Source of the DNA: Halomonas sp. LR3S48 | GTDB lineage: Bacteria > Pseudomonadota > Gammaproteobacteria > Pseudomonadales > Halomonadaceae | Assembly (NCBI RefSeq): GCF_025725665.1 | Contig: NZ_CP107009.1 | Location: 4,588,001-4,652,000, forward strand | Length of the DNA: 64,000 nt | Reading direction: 5' to 3' | Shown: piece after piece, positions 20,624 through 29,752 of the stretch | How the letters are laid out: each line of letters starts with the position of its first letter | Numbering within the stretch: position 1 is the first letter of the stretch | The notes under the pieces: model-generated | Told to the model about the DNA's origin: nothing | What the model saw: only the letters and a program-made list of their open reading frames with translations | Databases searched by the model: none | Translations under genes and position numbers: made by a program

Positions 20624-21784
20624 ATGGATGACAGCCTACTGCCGACCCAGGAGCGCCTCACGGCCTGGCGCCGCGATTTCCATCGCCACCCGGAGACCGC
20701 CTTCGAGGAGCATCGCACCGCCGGGCGCATCGCCGAGCTGCTGCGCCAGGCCGGCCTCGAGGTCGTCACCGGGCTGGGTGGCGGCACGGGTGTCGTGGCG
20801 ATGCTCGACGGCAGGCGCGGCCCCGGGCGCGCCATCGGGCTGCGCGCCGACATCGATGCGCTCGACGTGGCGGAGGCCAACGAGTTCGCCTACGCCTCCC
20901 AGGTACCGGGCAAGATGCACGCCTGCGGCCACGATGGGCATACCACCATGCTGCTGGGGGCGTCCTGCGCGCTGGCCGCCGACCCCGACTTCGCCGGACG
21001 GGTCTACTTCATCTTCCAGCCGGCGGAAGAGAGCGAAGGCGGCGGCCGTGTAATGGTCGAGGAGGGGCTCTTCGAGCGCTTTCCCATGCAGGCCGTGTAT
21101 GGCCTGCACAACTGGCCGGGGCTGGCCGTGGGCGAGGCGGCGGTGCACGACGGCGCGGTGATGGCGGCCTTCGACGTCTTCACCCTCAAGCTCACCGGAC
21201 GCGGCTGCCACGCTGCCATGCCTCACCTGGGCAGCGACACCATCCTGGCCGCCTGTCAGCTGGCCAGCCAGCTGCAGGGGCTGATCAGCCGCGAGACGCC
21301 ACCGCACCAGAGCGCAGTGCTGAGCATCACCCAGTTCCATGCCGGCGACGCCTTCAACGTGATCCCGGAAACGGTGGAGCTGCGCGGCACGCTGCGCTGC
21401 TTCGATGCCGAGCTGCGCGCCTACCTGCAGCGACGCTTCCGTGAGGCCGTCGATTCGCTGGCCGGCTTCCACGGCCTGGCGGTCGAGCTCGCCTACGAGC
21501 CGCGCTACCCCGCCACGATCAATACTTCGGCGCATGCGGCACGCTGCGCCGAAGTGCTCGAGGCGCTGCCGGGTATCACCCGGGTGCACCGCGATCTGCC
21601 GCCGAGCATGGCCTCGGAGGACTTCGCCTTCATGCTGGAAGCATGCCCCGGTGCCTACATCTGGCTCGGCAACGGCGTGGAGAGCGCGGCGCTGCACAAC
21701 CCGCGTTACGACTTCAACGATGCCATCGCCCCGCTCGGCGTGGCCTATTGGCAGGCCCTGGTCAGGACCCTGCTCGACGACTGA
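20624..21784 (+). CDS. M20-family amidohydrolase (HipO/AbgB-like)
   Basis: A 386-residue zinc-dependent hydrolase. Metal and catalytic residues are visible in HACGHDGH (about 101-108), PAEESEGGG (about 134-142, with the catalytic Glu) and the C-terminal SEDFAFMLE. This subfamily cleaves N-acyl amino acids, hippurate or amino-acid conjugates rather than peptides. Its place between membrane genes and two dehydrogenases suggests it releases an alcohol-bearing acid or amine from an amide. AAGGAG lies 7 bases before the ATG. Confidence 0.9.
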   Translation: MDDSLLPTQERLTAWRRDFHRHPETAFEEHRTAGRIAELLRQAGLEVVTGLGGGTGVVAMLDGRRGPGRAIGLRADIDALDVAEANEFAYASQVPGKMHACGHDGHTTMLLGASCALAADPDFAGRVYFIFQPAEESEGGGRVMVEEGLFERFPMQAVYGLHNWPGLAVGEAAVHDGAVMAAFDVFTLKLTGRGCHAAMPHLGSDTILAACQLASQLQGLISRETPPHQSAVLSITQFHAGDAFNVIPETVELRGTLRCFDAELRAYLQRRFREAVDSLAGFHGLAVELAYEPRYPATINTSAHAARCAEVLEALPGITRVHRDLPPSMASEDFAFMLEACPGAYIWLGNGVESAALHNPRYDFNDAIAPLGVAYWQALVRTLLDD

Positions 21785-21884
21785 TGGCGGTACTTCCCCG
21801 CATTGTCTGGATAGGCCGCTGCGCTGCTGCGGCCCGGACACATGTACCCGCCAAACGACATCTACCGTCTTCAGAGGAACGACA
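21785..21884. other. Intercistronic gap with hairpin
   Basis: A 100-bp spacer between the M20 and HIBADH-family genes. It holds the hairpin GGCCGC (21814-21819) with GCGGCC (21829-21834) and no T-run. It may set relative expression within the operon. No separate promoter is evident. Confidence 0.4.
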
Positions 21885-22772
21885 ATGAGAATCTGCGTTA
21901 TCGGCCTCGGCCAGATGGGCGGCAACATGGCCCTCACCCTCAAAGCCACCGGCTTCGACGTTACCGGCAGCGACCTGTTCGAGAACGCCCGCCAGCGCCT
22001 GGCCGCCCAGGGACTGCCCGTGGCTGCCCTCGACGAACTGCCGCCCAGCGACGTCTACCTGCTGTCGCTGCCCACCTCGGCCCAGGTGCGGGAGGTGATC
22101 GAGACCGCCCCGGGCCTGCTCGGCCTTGCCCCCGCCGGCAGCGTGATCGTCGATACCTCGACCTCCGACCCGGTGATCAGCCGTGAGCTCGCCGCCAAGG
22201 TGCTGGCTGCCGGCCTCGAATGGCTCGACGCCCCGGTCAGCGGTGGCCCCAGGGGGGCCGCCAACGGCAAGCTAGGCATGCTGCTCGGCGGCGAAGCGGC
22301 GACCATCGAGCGCCTGGCGCCGATGCTCGAGGCGATGTCGGCCAGATACACCCATGTCGGCGGCCCGGGCAGCGGTCACGTGGTCAAGCTGGCCAACAAC
22401 TACCTCTGCGCCGCGCACCTGCTGACCACCGCCGAGGCGGTCGCCATGGCCGCCCGCGCCGGTGTCGACCCCACGGCTTGCCTGGCCGGGCTCAACAGCG
22501 GCTCGGGGCGCAGCGCGGTGAGCGAGGTCAACTTCCCTGAGTGGATTCTCTCGGGGCGCTTCGACTCCGGCTTCACTACCGGCCTGATGCGCAAGGACCT
22601 GCGCCTGGCCCGTAACGCCGCCGAGCGCCTGGGCATGGCGCCAGGGCTGCTCGCCGCCGTGGTCGAGGCGTGGCATGTCGACCCGGAGCGTCCCGCCGAC
22701 GGCGACGACTTCAATCGCATCGCCGGTGCGCTGCTGGACACCGTCAGCCCCACCGAGGAGACCGAGCAATGA
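21885..22772 (+). CDS. 3-hydroxyisobutyrate dehydrogenase-family oxidoreductase
   Basis: A 295-residue beta-hydroxyacid dehydrogenase. It shows the N-terminal Rossmann motif GLGQMGGNMA (about 7-16), the substrate loop DAPVSGGPRGAANGKL and the catalytic Lys in GHVVKLANN (about residue 170). Relatives oxidise primary or secondary alcohols of short hydroxy acids (3-hydroxyisobutyrate, tartronate semialdehyde, 4-pantoate type) with NAD(P)+. It overlaps the downstream aldehyde dehydrogenase by 4 bp, so its aldehyde product may pass directly to that enzyme. The substrate is unknown. Confidence 0.9.
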   Translation: MRICVIGLGQMGGNMALTLKATGFDVTGSDLFENARQRLAAQGLPVAALDELPPSDVYLLSLPTSAQVREVIETAPGLLGLAPAGSVIVDTSTSDPVISRELAAKVLAAGLEWLDAPVSGGPRGAANGKLGMLLGGEAATIERLAPMLEAMSARYTHVGGPGSGHVVKLANNYLCAAHLLTTAEAVAMAARAGVDPTACLAGLNSGSGRSAVSEVNFPEWILSGRFDSGFTTGLMRKDLRLARNAAERLGMAPGLLAAVVEAWHVDPERPADGDDFNRIAGALLDTVSPTEETEQ

Positions 22773-24319
22773 ACCGACTCACCCGCCAAGCCCGCGAACG
22801 CTTCGACGCCCTGCTCGACCACTTCGGCTTGAACGGCGAGGTGCCGCACTCCAACTGGATCGACGGGGCGCCCTGCCCGGGCGAGGGCGAGACGATAACC
22901 CTGGTCGACCCGGCCACCGGCGAGGCGCTGGTCGACTACCGCGATGCCGGTCCGGTCCTGGTCGGGCGTGCCATCGACGCCGCCACCCGGGCGCAAGCGG
23001 AATGGATGGCCCTCACCGCCAGCGAGCGCGGCCGGCGCATGAATGCCGCCGTGCGCGGTCTCGAAGGCCATGAGGAGGCCCTGGCCCAGCTCGAGAGTGT
23101 CATCGCCGGCAAGCCGATCCGCGACTGCCGCGGTGAGGTGGGCAAGGTGCGCGAGATGTTCGAGTACTACGCCGGCTGGTGCGACAAACAGCACGGCGAG
23201 GTGATCCCGGTACCCACCACGCACCTCAACTACGTGCGCCACGTGCCCTACGGCGTGGTCGGCCAGATCACGCCGTGGAACGCACCGATGTTCACCTGCG
23301 CCTGGCAGCTCGCCCCGGCCATCGCCGCCGGCAACGGCGCGGTGCTCAAGCCCTCCGAACTCACGCCCTTCACCTCGGTGGTGATCGCCAGGCTGCTGGA
23401 ACAAGGCGGCTTGCCCCGAGGCTTGATCAACATCGTCAACGGGCTGGGGCCGAGTACCGGTGCGGCGCTGACCGGGAGTGAAGGCATCGGCAAGCTGGTG
23501 TTCGTCGGCTCGCCCCAGAGCGGGCGCATGATCGCCGAGGCCGGCGCCCGGCGGCTGGTGCCGAGCGTGCTGGAGCTGGGCGGCAAGTCGGCCAACATCG
23601 TCTTCGCCGATGCCCGACTCGATGCCGCCGTGGCCGGCGCCCAGGCGGCGATCTTCGCCGCGGCGGGGCAGAGCTGCGTGGCGGGCTCGCGGCTGCTCGT
23701 CCAGCGCGAGGTGTTCGAAGAGGTGACCGAGCGCCTGGCGCGCGCCGCCGCCGAGATCGACGTCGGGCTACCGGACGACGAGGCAACGCGCATGGGACCG
23801 CTGCAGAACGCCCGCCAGTATGCCCATGTGATGCGCATGATCGACGATGCCGTGGCCGCCGGCGCCCGCGTCATTGCTGGTGGTAGCCGCCCGGCGGGGC
23901 TGCCCAATGAAGCGCAGGGCTATTTTCTGGCCCCCACCTTATTGGTCGACGTCACTCCGGAAATGGAGATCGCCCGCGAGGAGGTGTTTGGCCCGGTGCT
24001 GGTGGCGATGCCGTTCGATGACGAAGAGGAGGCCGTACGCCTGGCCAACGCCACCCGCTTCGGCCTCGCCGGCGCGGTATGGACCCAGGACCCCGCACGC
24101 GCTCACCGCGTGGCCGGCCGGCTGCGTGCCGGCACGGTGTGGATCAACGGCTACAAGGCGATCAGCGTGATGTCGCCCTTCGGCGGCTTCGGTGACAGCG
24201 GCTTCGGCCGCTCCAGCGGCATCGACGGCCTGCGCGAGTACACCCTGCCCCAGAGCGTGTGGGTGGAGACCGCCACCGAGGCCAGCGTGGCGTTGGGTTA
24301 CGGTAGCGGAGTGGGCTGA
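22769..24319 (+). CDS. NAD(P)+-dependent aldehyde dehydrogenase
   Basis: A 516-residue ALDH-superfamily enzyme. NAD-binding GQITPWNAPMF, catalytic Glu in LELGGKSAN (about residue 271) and nucleophile Cys in GQSCVAGSR (about 306) are all intact. It is translationally coupled to the dehydrogenase before it and ends the operon 3 bp from the convergent LysR gene. Together these genes would turn an alcohol into a carboxylic acid. Substrate specificity cannot be derived from sequence. Confidence 0.92.
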   Translation: MNRLTRQARERFDALLDHFGLNGEVPHSNWIDGAPCPGEGETITLVDPATGEALVDYRDAGPVLVGRAIDAATRAQAEWMALTASERGRRMNAAVRGLEGHEEALAQLESVIAGKPIRDCRGEVGKVREMFEYYAGWCDKQHGEVIPVPTTHLNYVRHVPYGVVGQITPWNAPMFTCAWQLAPAIAAGNGAVLKPSELTPFTSVVIARLLEQGGLPRGLINIVNGLGPSTGAALTGSEGIGKLVFVGSPQSGRMIAEAGARRLVPSVLELGGKSANIVFADARLDAAVAGAQAAIFAAAGQSCVAGSRLLVQREVFEEVTERLARAAAEIDVGLPDDEATRMGPLQNARQYAHVMRMIDDAVAAGARVIAGGSRPAGLPNEAQGYFLAPTLLVDVTPEMEIAREEVFGPVLVAMPFDDEEEAVRLANATRFGLAGAVWTQDPARAHRVAGRLRAGTVWINGYKAISVMSPFGGFGDSGFGRSSGIDGLREYTLPQSVWVETATEASVALGYGSGVG

Positions 24320-24322
24320 GCA

Positions 24323-25255
24323 TCAGGGCACTTCGGCCGATGCCCCACCTCCCTGGAACGCCTGCATCCAGTGCTGGAGGTGGCGCAGCAGCAGCACGCT
24401 GGCCTTGGGCTGCTGACGCCCGATGCGGGTGACCATGTGCGCCTGGGAACGCTGGAACAGGGGATCGTCGACACTGCGTGCCACCAGGCGCCCTTCGGCC
24501 AGGTCGCCGGCGACGGCGAAGGCCGGCAGCAGGGTGATGCCCATGCCGCTTCGCACGTACTGGGCGAGAATGGCCATGGAATTGGTGTTCATGGCCATGC
24601 GCGGGCGCAGCCGCGCCTGGTGAAACGCCTCGTCCACCATCTGCCGCACCTGGTGGCTGGGATCCCACATCGCCATCGGCTCTTCGCTCAACTGAACCAA
24701 GGTGAGGGGCTCGGCCTGCGCGGCCAGCACATGGTCGGGTGGCAGGATGGCCATCAACGGCTGAGGACTCGATACCCAGAAGCGCAGCTGATGATGCGTG
24801 CGCTCATGGAACATCAGGCCGATATGAGCCTGCTCGTCGATGATCGCCTCGATGATGCCCGAGGTGCCGGCCAGGTGGATGTCGATCTGGATACCGGTAT
24901 AGCGCTCGGTGAACTCGCGCAGCGGCTTGGCGACCAGGTCGGCGACGAAGCCTTCTCCCACCACCAGCGACACGGTGCCGGTCTCCAGCCGCTGATAGGC
25001 TTCGAGGGAGGCAATGAAGCTCTCGTCCAGGGCGCCGCGACGCTCGCAGTACTCCAGCAGCATCTCGCCGACCGGCGTGGGCCGGATGCCGGTGCGCTTG
25101 CGCTCCAGCAGCGTGGCCCCCAGGGCATCTTCCAGTAGATTGAGCTGCCGGCTTACCGCCGACGGTGCAATATCGAGACGGGCGGCAGCCTGACGCACCG
25201 AACCCGATTCCAGGGTGACTCTGAAGTAGACCAGCCGCTGGTGGGGAATATCCAC
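24323..25255 (-). CDS. LysR-type regulator, probable regulator of the DUF3100 cluster
   Basis: A 310-residue LTTR with the N-terminal winged helix (GSVRQAAARLDIAPSAVSRQ, about 18-37) and a two-lobed effector domain. It sits tail-to-tail with the aldehyde dehydrogenase, 3 bp apart. The position suggests control of the cluster, although regulators usually lie divergent from their targets. The spaced inverted repeat at 19120-19168 is a candidate operator. The inducer is unknown. Confidence 0.87.
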   Translation of the reverse strand: MDIPHQRLVYFRVTLESGSVRQAAARLDIAPSAVSRQLNLLEDALGATLLERKRTGIRPTPVGEMLLEYCERRGALDESFIASLEAYQRLETGTVSLVVGEGFVADLVAKPLREFTERYTGIQIDIHLAGTSGIIEAIIDEQAHIGLMFHERTHHQLRFWVSSPQPLMAILPPDHVLAAQAEPLTLVQLSEEPMAMWDPSHQVRQMVDEAFHQARLRPRMAMNTNSMAILAQYVRSGMGITLLPAFAVAGDLAEGRLVARSVDDPLFQRSQAHMVTRIGRQQPKASVLLLRHLQHWMQAFQGGGASAEVP

Positions 25256-25310
25256 GTCTTGTCACGCCATCAAGAAGGGCCGGGAACAGAAGCTGCGCAC
25301 GTAGGGAAAC

Positions 25311-25667
25311 TTAAAGCTGCTTGAGCAGTTTCTGCAGTTTCTTGAGATCGCTCGAGTCACCGACCAGGCGCACCTTGCCGGATATCATTCCATCGAGAAA
25401 GGCCTGCTGGGTCGGCTTGCGCAGCACACGAATGGCAGAGGCCTCGTCGTCGAAGCGCAGCTCCAGGTCGAGGTCCACCGGCAGCCCCGCGCCAACCTCG
25501 ATGACATCGGGCGACATGCGGAAGTGGCGTGCGATGGAGAGATCCTCGGTGGCGATGCCCCAATCGAGGCGGCGCACCTCGGAGAGCGCCTGGCGGAAAC
25601 CCGGCTTTCGCCGCAGGGCACGCTTGAGCATCAAACCCAGCAGCCACAGCATCAATCGCAGCTTCAT
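25311..25667 (-). CDS. Conserved small protein of unknown function
   Basis: A 118-residue protein that starts with a short hydrophobic/basic segment (MKLRLMLWLLGLMLKRALRR) and continues as a mixed alpha/beta domain. The later part resembles SCP2-like lipid-binding folds in pattern (DLDLELRFDDEASAIRVL, then a helix ending in lysines), but the match is weak. A GTG at 25727 would extend it by 20 residues; no good ribosome-binding site marks either start. It lies downstream of HU on the same strand, separated by a hairpin. Confidence 0.6.
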   Translation of the reverse strand: MKLRLMLWLLGLMLKRALRRKPGFRQALSEVRRLDWGIATEDLSIARHFRMSPDVIEVGAGLPVDLDLELRFDDEASAIRVLRKPTQQAFLDGMISGKVRLVGDSSDLKKLQKLLKQL

Positions 25668-25701
25668 GTCGAGTCCGATTCGAGCGAGGGAGAGAGGTAT
25701 C

Positions 25702-25722
25702 GCGGCCTGACGGGCAGGCCGC
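25702..25722 (-). terminator. Hairpin after hupB
   Basis: GCGGCCTG (25702-25709) pairs with CAGGCCGC (25715-25722) over a five-base loop, 27 bp past the hupB stop. No T-run follows, so termination may be partial. Confidence 0.45.
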
Positions 25723-25748
25723 GCCACGAGAGGATCCGATACTCCGAA

Positions 25749-26027
25749 TCAGCCCTTGCCGACGGCGTCCTTGAGGCCCTTGCCCGGCTTGAAGGCAACA
25801 GTCTTGCTGGCGGGAATGGCCAGCGGTTGGCCGGTCTGGGGGTTCTTGCCGGTACGGGCTGCACGCTCGCGCACGGTGAAGGTACCAAACCCGATCAATG
25901 AAACATCCTGCCCCTGGGCCACACTGCCGGTGATCTCGTCGAGGATGACGTTGAGCACCTGGCTGGCCTTGTCTTTCGAAAGTTCCGCACGCTCGGCAAT
26001 TGCCGCAGCTAATTCTGGCTTACGCAT
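25749..26027 (-). CDS. hupB: HU-family nucleoid DNA-binding protein
   Basis: A 92-residue protein with the bacterial HU/IHF fold. It shows the dimer core LIGFGTFTVRERAARTGKNP (about residues 44-63) and the arm-tip proline region TGQPLAIPASK. It lacks the residues that would mark an IHF subunit, so HU is favoured. HU compacts and bends DNA. GGAGGG lies 8 bases before the ATG at 26027. HU next to rubredoxin reductase is also seen in Pseudomonas. Confidence 0.92.
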   Translation of the reverse strand: MRKPELAAAIAERAELSKDKASQVLNVILDEITGSVAQGQDVSLIGFGTFTVRERAARTGKNPQTGQPLAIPASKTVAFKPGKGLKDAVGKG

Positions 26028-26225
26028 ACTACAGCCCTCCTGGTATTGGCTATGTCCCGACAACGCTGTCGGTAAGTTGTTATTCATCAATGTAAAGCTC
26101 GAGCCGCCTGTCACTTCCCCGGGAGAGCCCGTTCCCCTTGCGTGGGTTCGTCCCTTGCTCTTGAAGCGCCAAGCACGATGACCGCCGTGAACCAAGCCGA
26201 TAAACCGGCCGGAACGGTGACGTCA

Positions 26226-27386
26226 CTAGCCTAGCAACGGCGGCGCCGCTCGCGCCAGCTCAACTTTCCGCTTCACGCAGGCTCCTGTCAACGCAAAGCC
26301 GATCAAACGTTCGTCTTGATCCTCGGCAAAAGCGCTCAGGTCGTAGCCTTCTCCCTCGATTCGCCAGCGGGCGGGCGCCGTCAGGGGCGGTAGCGCTACC
26401 ACCGGCAGCAGCGGTGTCTTCACCAGCACCGGCCAGGCGCCGTAGCTCACCTCGGTGGGCATACCGTTGAGTGTTCGTGCCAGCGTCTTGGCGCTGGCCT
26501 GCAGCGGCTGGACGTACATGGCGTTGACCCCGGCCACACAGGCCACGTCGCCCAAGGCATGGATAGCTGGCGCCGAGGTCGTCAGATAACGATCGACCTG
26601 GATGCCGGCTTCCCCCACCGTCAGACCGGCCGTCCGGGCCAGTTCGCTACGCGGGCGCAGTCCCGTGGCTACCAAGATCAGGTCGGCCTCGAGCCGTTCG
26701 CCGTCATCGAGGGTCACGCCGACATCGCTGCCGACCGACTCCAGCCGCTTCAGGCCGCGACCCAGGTACAGCGCCATGCCCACTGCGCTGAACGCCTCTC
26801 CCAGCGCCCGGCCCAGCGGCTCCGGCAGCAGCCGCGGCAAGGGCGCATGCTCCGGCGCCACCAGGCTTACCGCATGGCCGCCCGCTATCAGGTCATTGGC
26901 GAATTCGCAGCCCACCAGGCCGGCGCCGACGATCGTCACCCGGGCCCGCCGGCCGAACGCTTCCAGGGCGGCATGGAAGGCACGATAGTCGTCGAGATCG
27001 TTGATGGTGAAGACGCGCCCGGCAAGCGCTTCGGGTATAGCAAAGGGCACCGCTGGCGCGGCACCGGTGGCCAGCACCAGCTCGCCCCATGCCAGGCGCT
27101 CCTCGCCGATGTGCAAGCAGCGCCCGGTCGGGTCGATGGCATCGACATGGGTGCGGGTTCGCACCACCGCACCCAACTGGTCGGCCACTTCCAGCGCCGA
27201 GCGTGCCGCCAGTCGCTCCGGGGGCAGGTGCTTGGCGAAGCCGGTGGAGAGCAGGGGCTTGGAGTAGTCGTCGCCGCTGTCGGCAGTGATCAGGGTGACG
27301 GGACGTTCGGCATCCAGCGCACGCAGCTGCTTGAGCAGCCCGATGCCCGCCATGCCGGAGCCGATGATGGTAAGAGGTGCGGTCAT
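26226..27386 (-). CDS. rubB: Rubredoxin-NAD(+) reductase (FAD-dependent)
   Basis: A 386-residue flavoprotein of the pyridine nucleotide-disulphide reductase fold. An FAD-binding GSGMAGIGLL lies at residues 8-17, a second dinucleotide motif VGAGLVGCEFA at about 149-159 and the C-terminal FAD motif ALGDVACV. It resembles AlkT/RubB enzymes that pass electrons from NADH to rubredoxin. The ATG at 27386 follows GAGGAG. In Pseudomonas, rubredoxin genes sit between rubB and ubiC; none is found here, so the partner must be elsewhere or the electron acceptor differs. Confidence 0.85.
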   Translation of the reverse strand: MTAPLTIIGSGMAGIGLLKQLRALDAERPVTLITADSGDDYSKPLLSTGFAKHLPPERLAARSALEVADQLGAVVRTRTHVDAIDPTGRCLHIGEERLAWGELVLATGAAPAVPFAIPEALAGRVFTINDLDDYRAFHAALEAFGRRARVTIVGAGLVGCEFANDLIAGGHAVSLVAPEHAPLPRLLPEPLGRALGEAFSAVGMALYLGRGLKRLESVGSDVGVTLDDGERLEADLILVATGLRPRSELARTAGLTVGEAGIQVDRYLTTSAPAIHALGDVACVAGVNAMYVQPLQASAKTLARTLNGMPTEVSYGAWPVLVKTPLLPVVALPPLTAPARWRIEGEGYDLSAFAEDQDERLIGFALTGACVKRKVELARAAPPLLG

Positions 27387-27497
27387 GGGGCTCCTCGCTG
27401 GGGCTGAGCCGCGACCGAATGGCGCGGCCAAGCACGGGGAATCGTGTCAGAACCGCATGTTACACTATGCGCCCCTAGTTCGACCCGGAGAGTGCCG

Positions 27498-28055
27498 GTG
27501 ACCCGGAACCGCACGGAGCGCCACGCCGATTCCCCTCTTTCTGTCACCTGGCACCCCCTGGCCGCGGGTCGGCCGGCGATGAGCCCGGCGTGGTGGGCCT
27601 GGGTGGCCACGCGGGATTCGCTCACCGCGCGCTTGATCGAGGCCGGTGACGGCCGCCCCTTCCGCGTGCGCCTGCTCGGCCAGCGCCTGGGCAAGCCGCG
27701 ACTCGACGAAGCCCAGGCCTTGAAACTGCCCCTCAACCGCCTCGCCTGGCTGCGGGAAGTGGCGCTGTGTCTTGACGAGCGGCCCTGGGTAGTGGCTCGT
27801 TCGGTGGCACCGCTGGCCCAGATGCGTGGGCAGCGCCTCGAACGGCTCGGCGAGCGCTCATTGGGTAGTTGGTTGTTCCGCCAGCCCGACCTGGTGCGCA
27901 GTCCCATCGAGGTCACGGCCGCTTCGGCGCCCTTCCATCGCCTGACCGGCCCCTGGGGGCGGCGTTCGGTGTTCCGCCACGGCCGCTTCGCCGTGCTGGT
28001 GCAGGAGTTCTTCCTGGGTGAGATGGCGGATGAATTGGGCTTGCCATCGCGCTAG
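27498..28055 (+). CDS. ubiC: Chorismate pyruvate-lyase
   Basis: A 185-residue enzyme that converts chorismate to 4-hydroxybenzoate and pyruvate, the first ubiquinone-specific step. The fold is recognised from VARSVAP (substrate Arg), LGSWLF and the C-terminal catalytic Glu in LVQEFFL. The GTG at 27498 is preferred over an upstream GTG at 27444 because GGAG lies 7 bases before it and the length fits. An extended -10 (TG-T-TACACT) near 27458-27465 may be the promoter. It is followed by ubiA in the usual order. Confidence 0.88.
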   Translation: MTRNRTERHADSPLSVTWHPLAAGRPAMSPAWWAWVATRDSLTARLIEAGDGRPFRVRLLGQRLGKPRLDEAQALKLPLNRLAWLREVALCLDERPWVVARSVAPLAQMRGQRLERLGERSLGSWLFRQPDLVRSPIEVTAASAPFHRLTGPWGRRSVFRHGRFAVLVQEFFLGEMADELGLPSR

Positions 28056-28084
28056 GATGATCGCCATCGAATGAGGAGACACCG

Positions 28085-28978
28085 ATGGATCGCTCTCTGA
28101 TGCGCCCCAAGGGGCTTGCCCGCCTGCCCGACTTCCTGCACCTGATGCGGCTGGATCGCCCCATCGGTACCTGGCTGTTGATGTGGCCCACGCTGTGGGC
28201 GCTGTGGGTAGCCTCGGCAGGGCTTCCCGAACGGCACCTGCTGCTGATCTTCGTTGCCGGTGTCTACCTGATGCGCGCGGCGGGTTGCGTGATCAACGAC
28301 TACGCCGACCGCCACTTCGATGGCCATGTCGAGCGTACCAGGAACCGGCCGCTGGCCACTGGGCGCATCAGCGAACAAGAGGCCAAGTTCCTGTTCGCCA
28401 GCCTGGTCGCGGCAGCCTTCGTGCTGGTGCTGTTCACCAATCTGTTCACCATCCTGCTCTCCCTGGTGGGCGTGGCGCTGGCCTTCATCTATCCCTTCAT
28501 GAAGCGCTACACCCACCTGCCGCAAGCCTTCCTCGGCGCGGCCTTCTCCTGGGCGATTCCCATGGCCTTCGGTGCCGTGCTCGGCCATGTGCCGCTGGAG
28601 GCCTGGCTGCTGTTCGCCGCCAATGTGGCCTGGACGGTGGCTTACGATACCGAGTACGCCATGGTCGATCGCGACGACGATCTCAAGATCGGCATCAAGT
28701 CCACCGCGGTGCTGCTGGGCCGCGCCGACCGCGCCGCCATCGGCCTGCTGCAACTAGCGACGCTCTCACTGCTGGGCTGGGTCGGGCTGCGCCTGGAACT
28801 CGGCGTGTTCTTCTGGCTGGGCCTGGCGGGCATGACCGCCACCTTCATTTATCAGCATTTTCTGATACGTGAGCGCAAGCGCGAACGCTGCTTCCAGGCC
28901 TTTCTCAACAACCACTGGTCGGGGCTGCTGGCGTTCGCCGGCATTGCCCTGAGCCTGTGGCCCGTCACTGGCGCCTGA
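28085..28978 (+). CDS. ubiA: 4-hydroxybenzoate octaprenyltransferase
   Basis: A 297-residue membrane prenyltransferase with about nine helices. Both Asp-rich motifs are intact: [15 protein letters not shown] (about 80-94), and [17 protein letters not shown] (about 190-206). They bind Mg-polyprenyl diphosphate. It attaches the isoprenoid tail to the product of UbiC. The Pro-Ile-Gly of [15 protein letters not shown] is also conserved. It probably shares the ubiC transcript (29-bp gap). The phoB Pho box begins 14 bp after its stop. Confidence 0.95.
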   Translation: MDRSLMRPKGLARLPDFLHLMRLDRPIGTWLLMWPTLWALWVASAGLPERHLLLIFVAGVYLMRAAGCVINDYADRHFDGHVERTRNRPLATGRISEQEAKFLFASLVAAAFVLVLFTNLFTILLSLVGVALAFIYPFMKRYTHLPQAFLGAAFSWAIPMAFGAVLGHVPLEAWLLFAANVAWTVAYDTEYAMVDRDDDLKIGIKSTAVLLGRADRAAIGLLQLATLSLLGWVGLRLELGVFFWLGLAGMTATFIYQHFLIRERKRERCFQAFLNNHWSGLLAFAGIALSLWPVTGA

Positions 28979-28992
28979 AGCCGCTGGCGACG

Positions 28993-29010
28993 GTGTCATC
29001 CAACTGTCAT
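28993..29010 (+). promoter_or_regulatory. Pho box upstream of phoB
   Basis: GTGTCAT and CTGTCAT are 7-bp direct repeats separated by CCAA (18 bp in all), a near-perfect PhoB-binding site 52 bp before the phoB ATG. It indicates autoregulation of phoBR under phosphate starvation. The spacer is identical to that of the pstC Pho box. Confidence 0.85.
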
Positions 29011-29061
29011 GATGACGTGGTGAGATCGTCACCGACCCGTCACTGACCGCGAGGCTTCGGG

Positions 29062-29751
<690 letters not shown>

Positions 29752-29752
29752 C

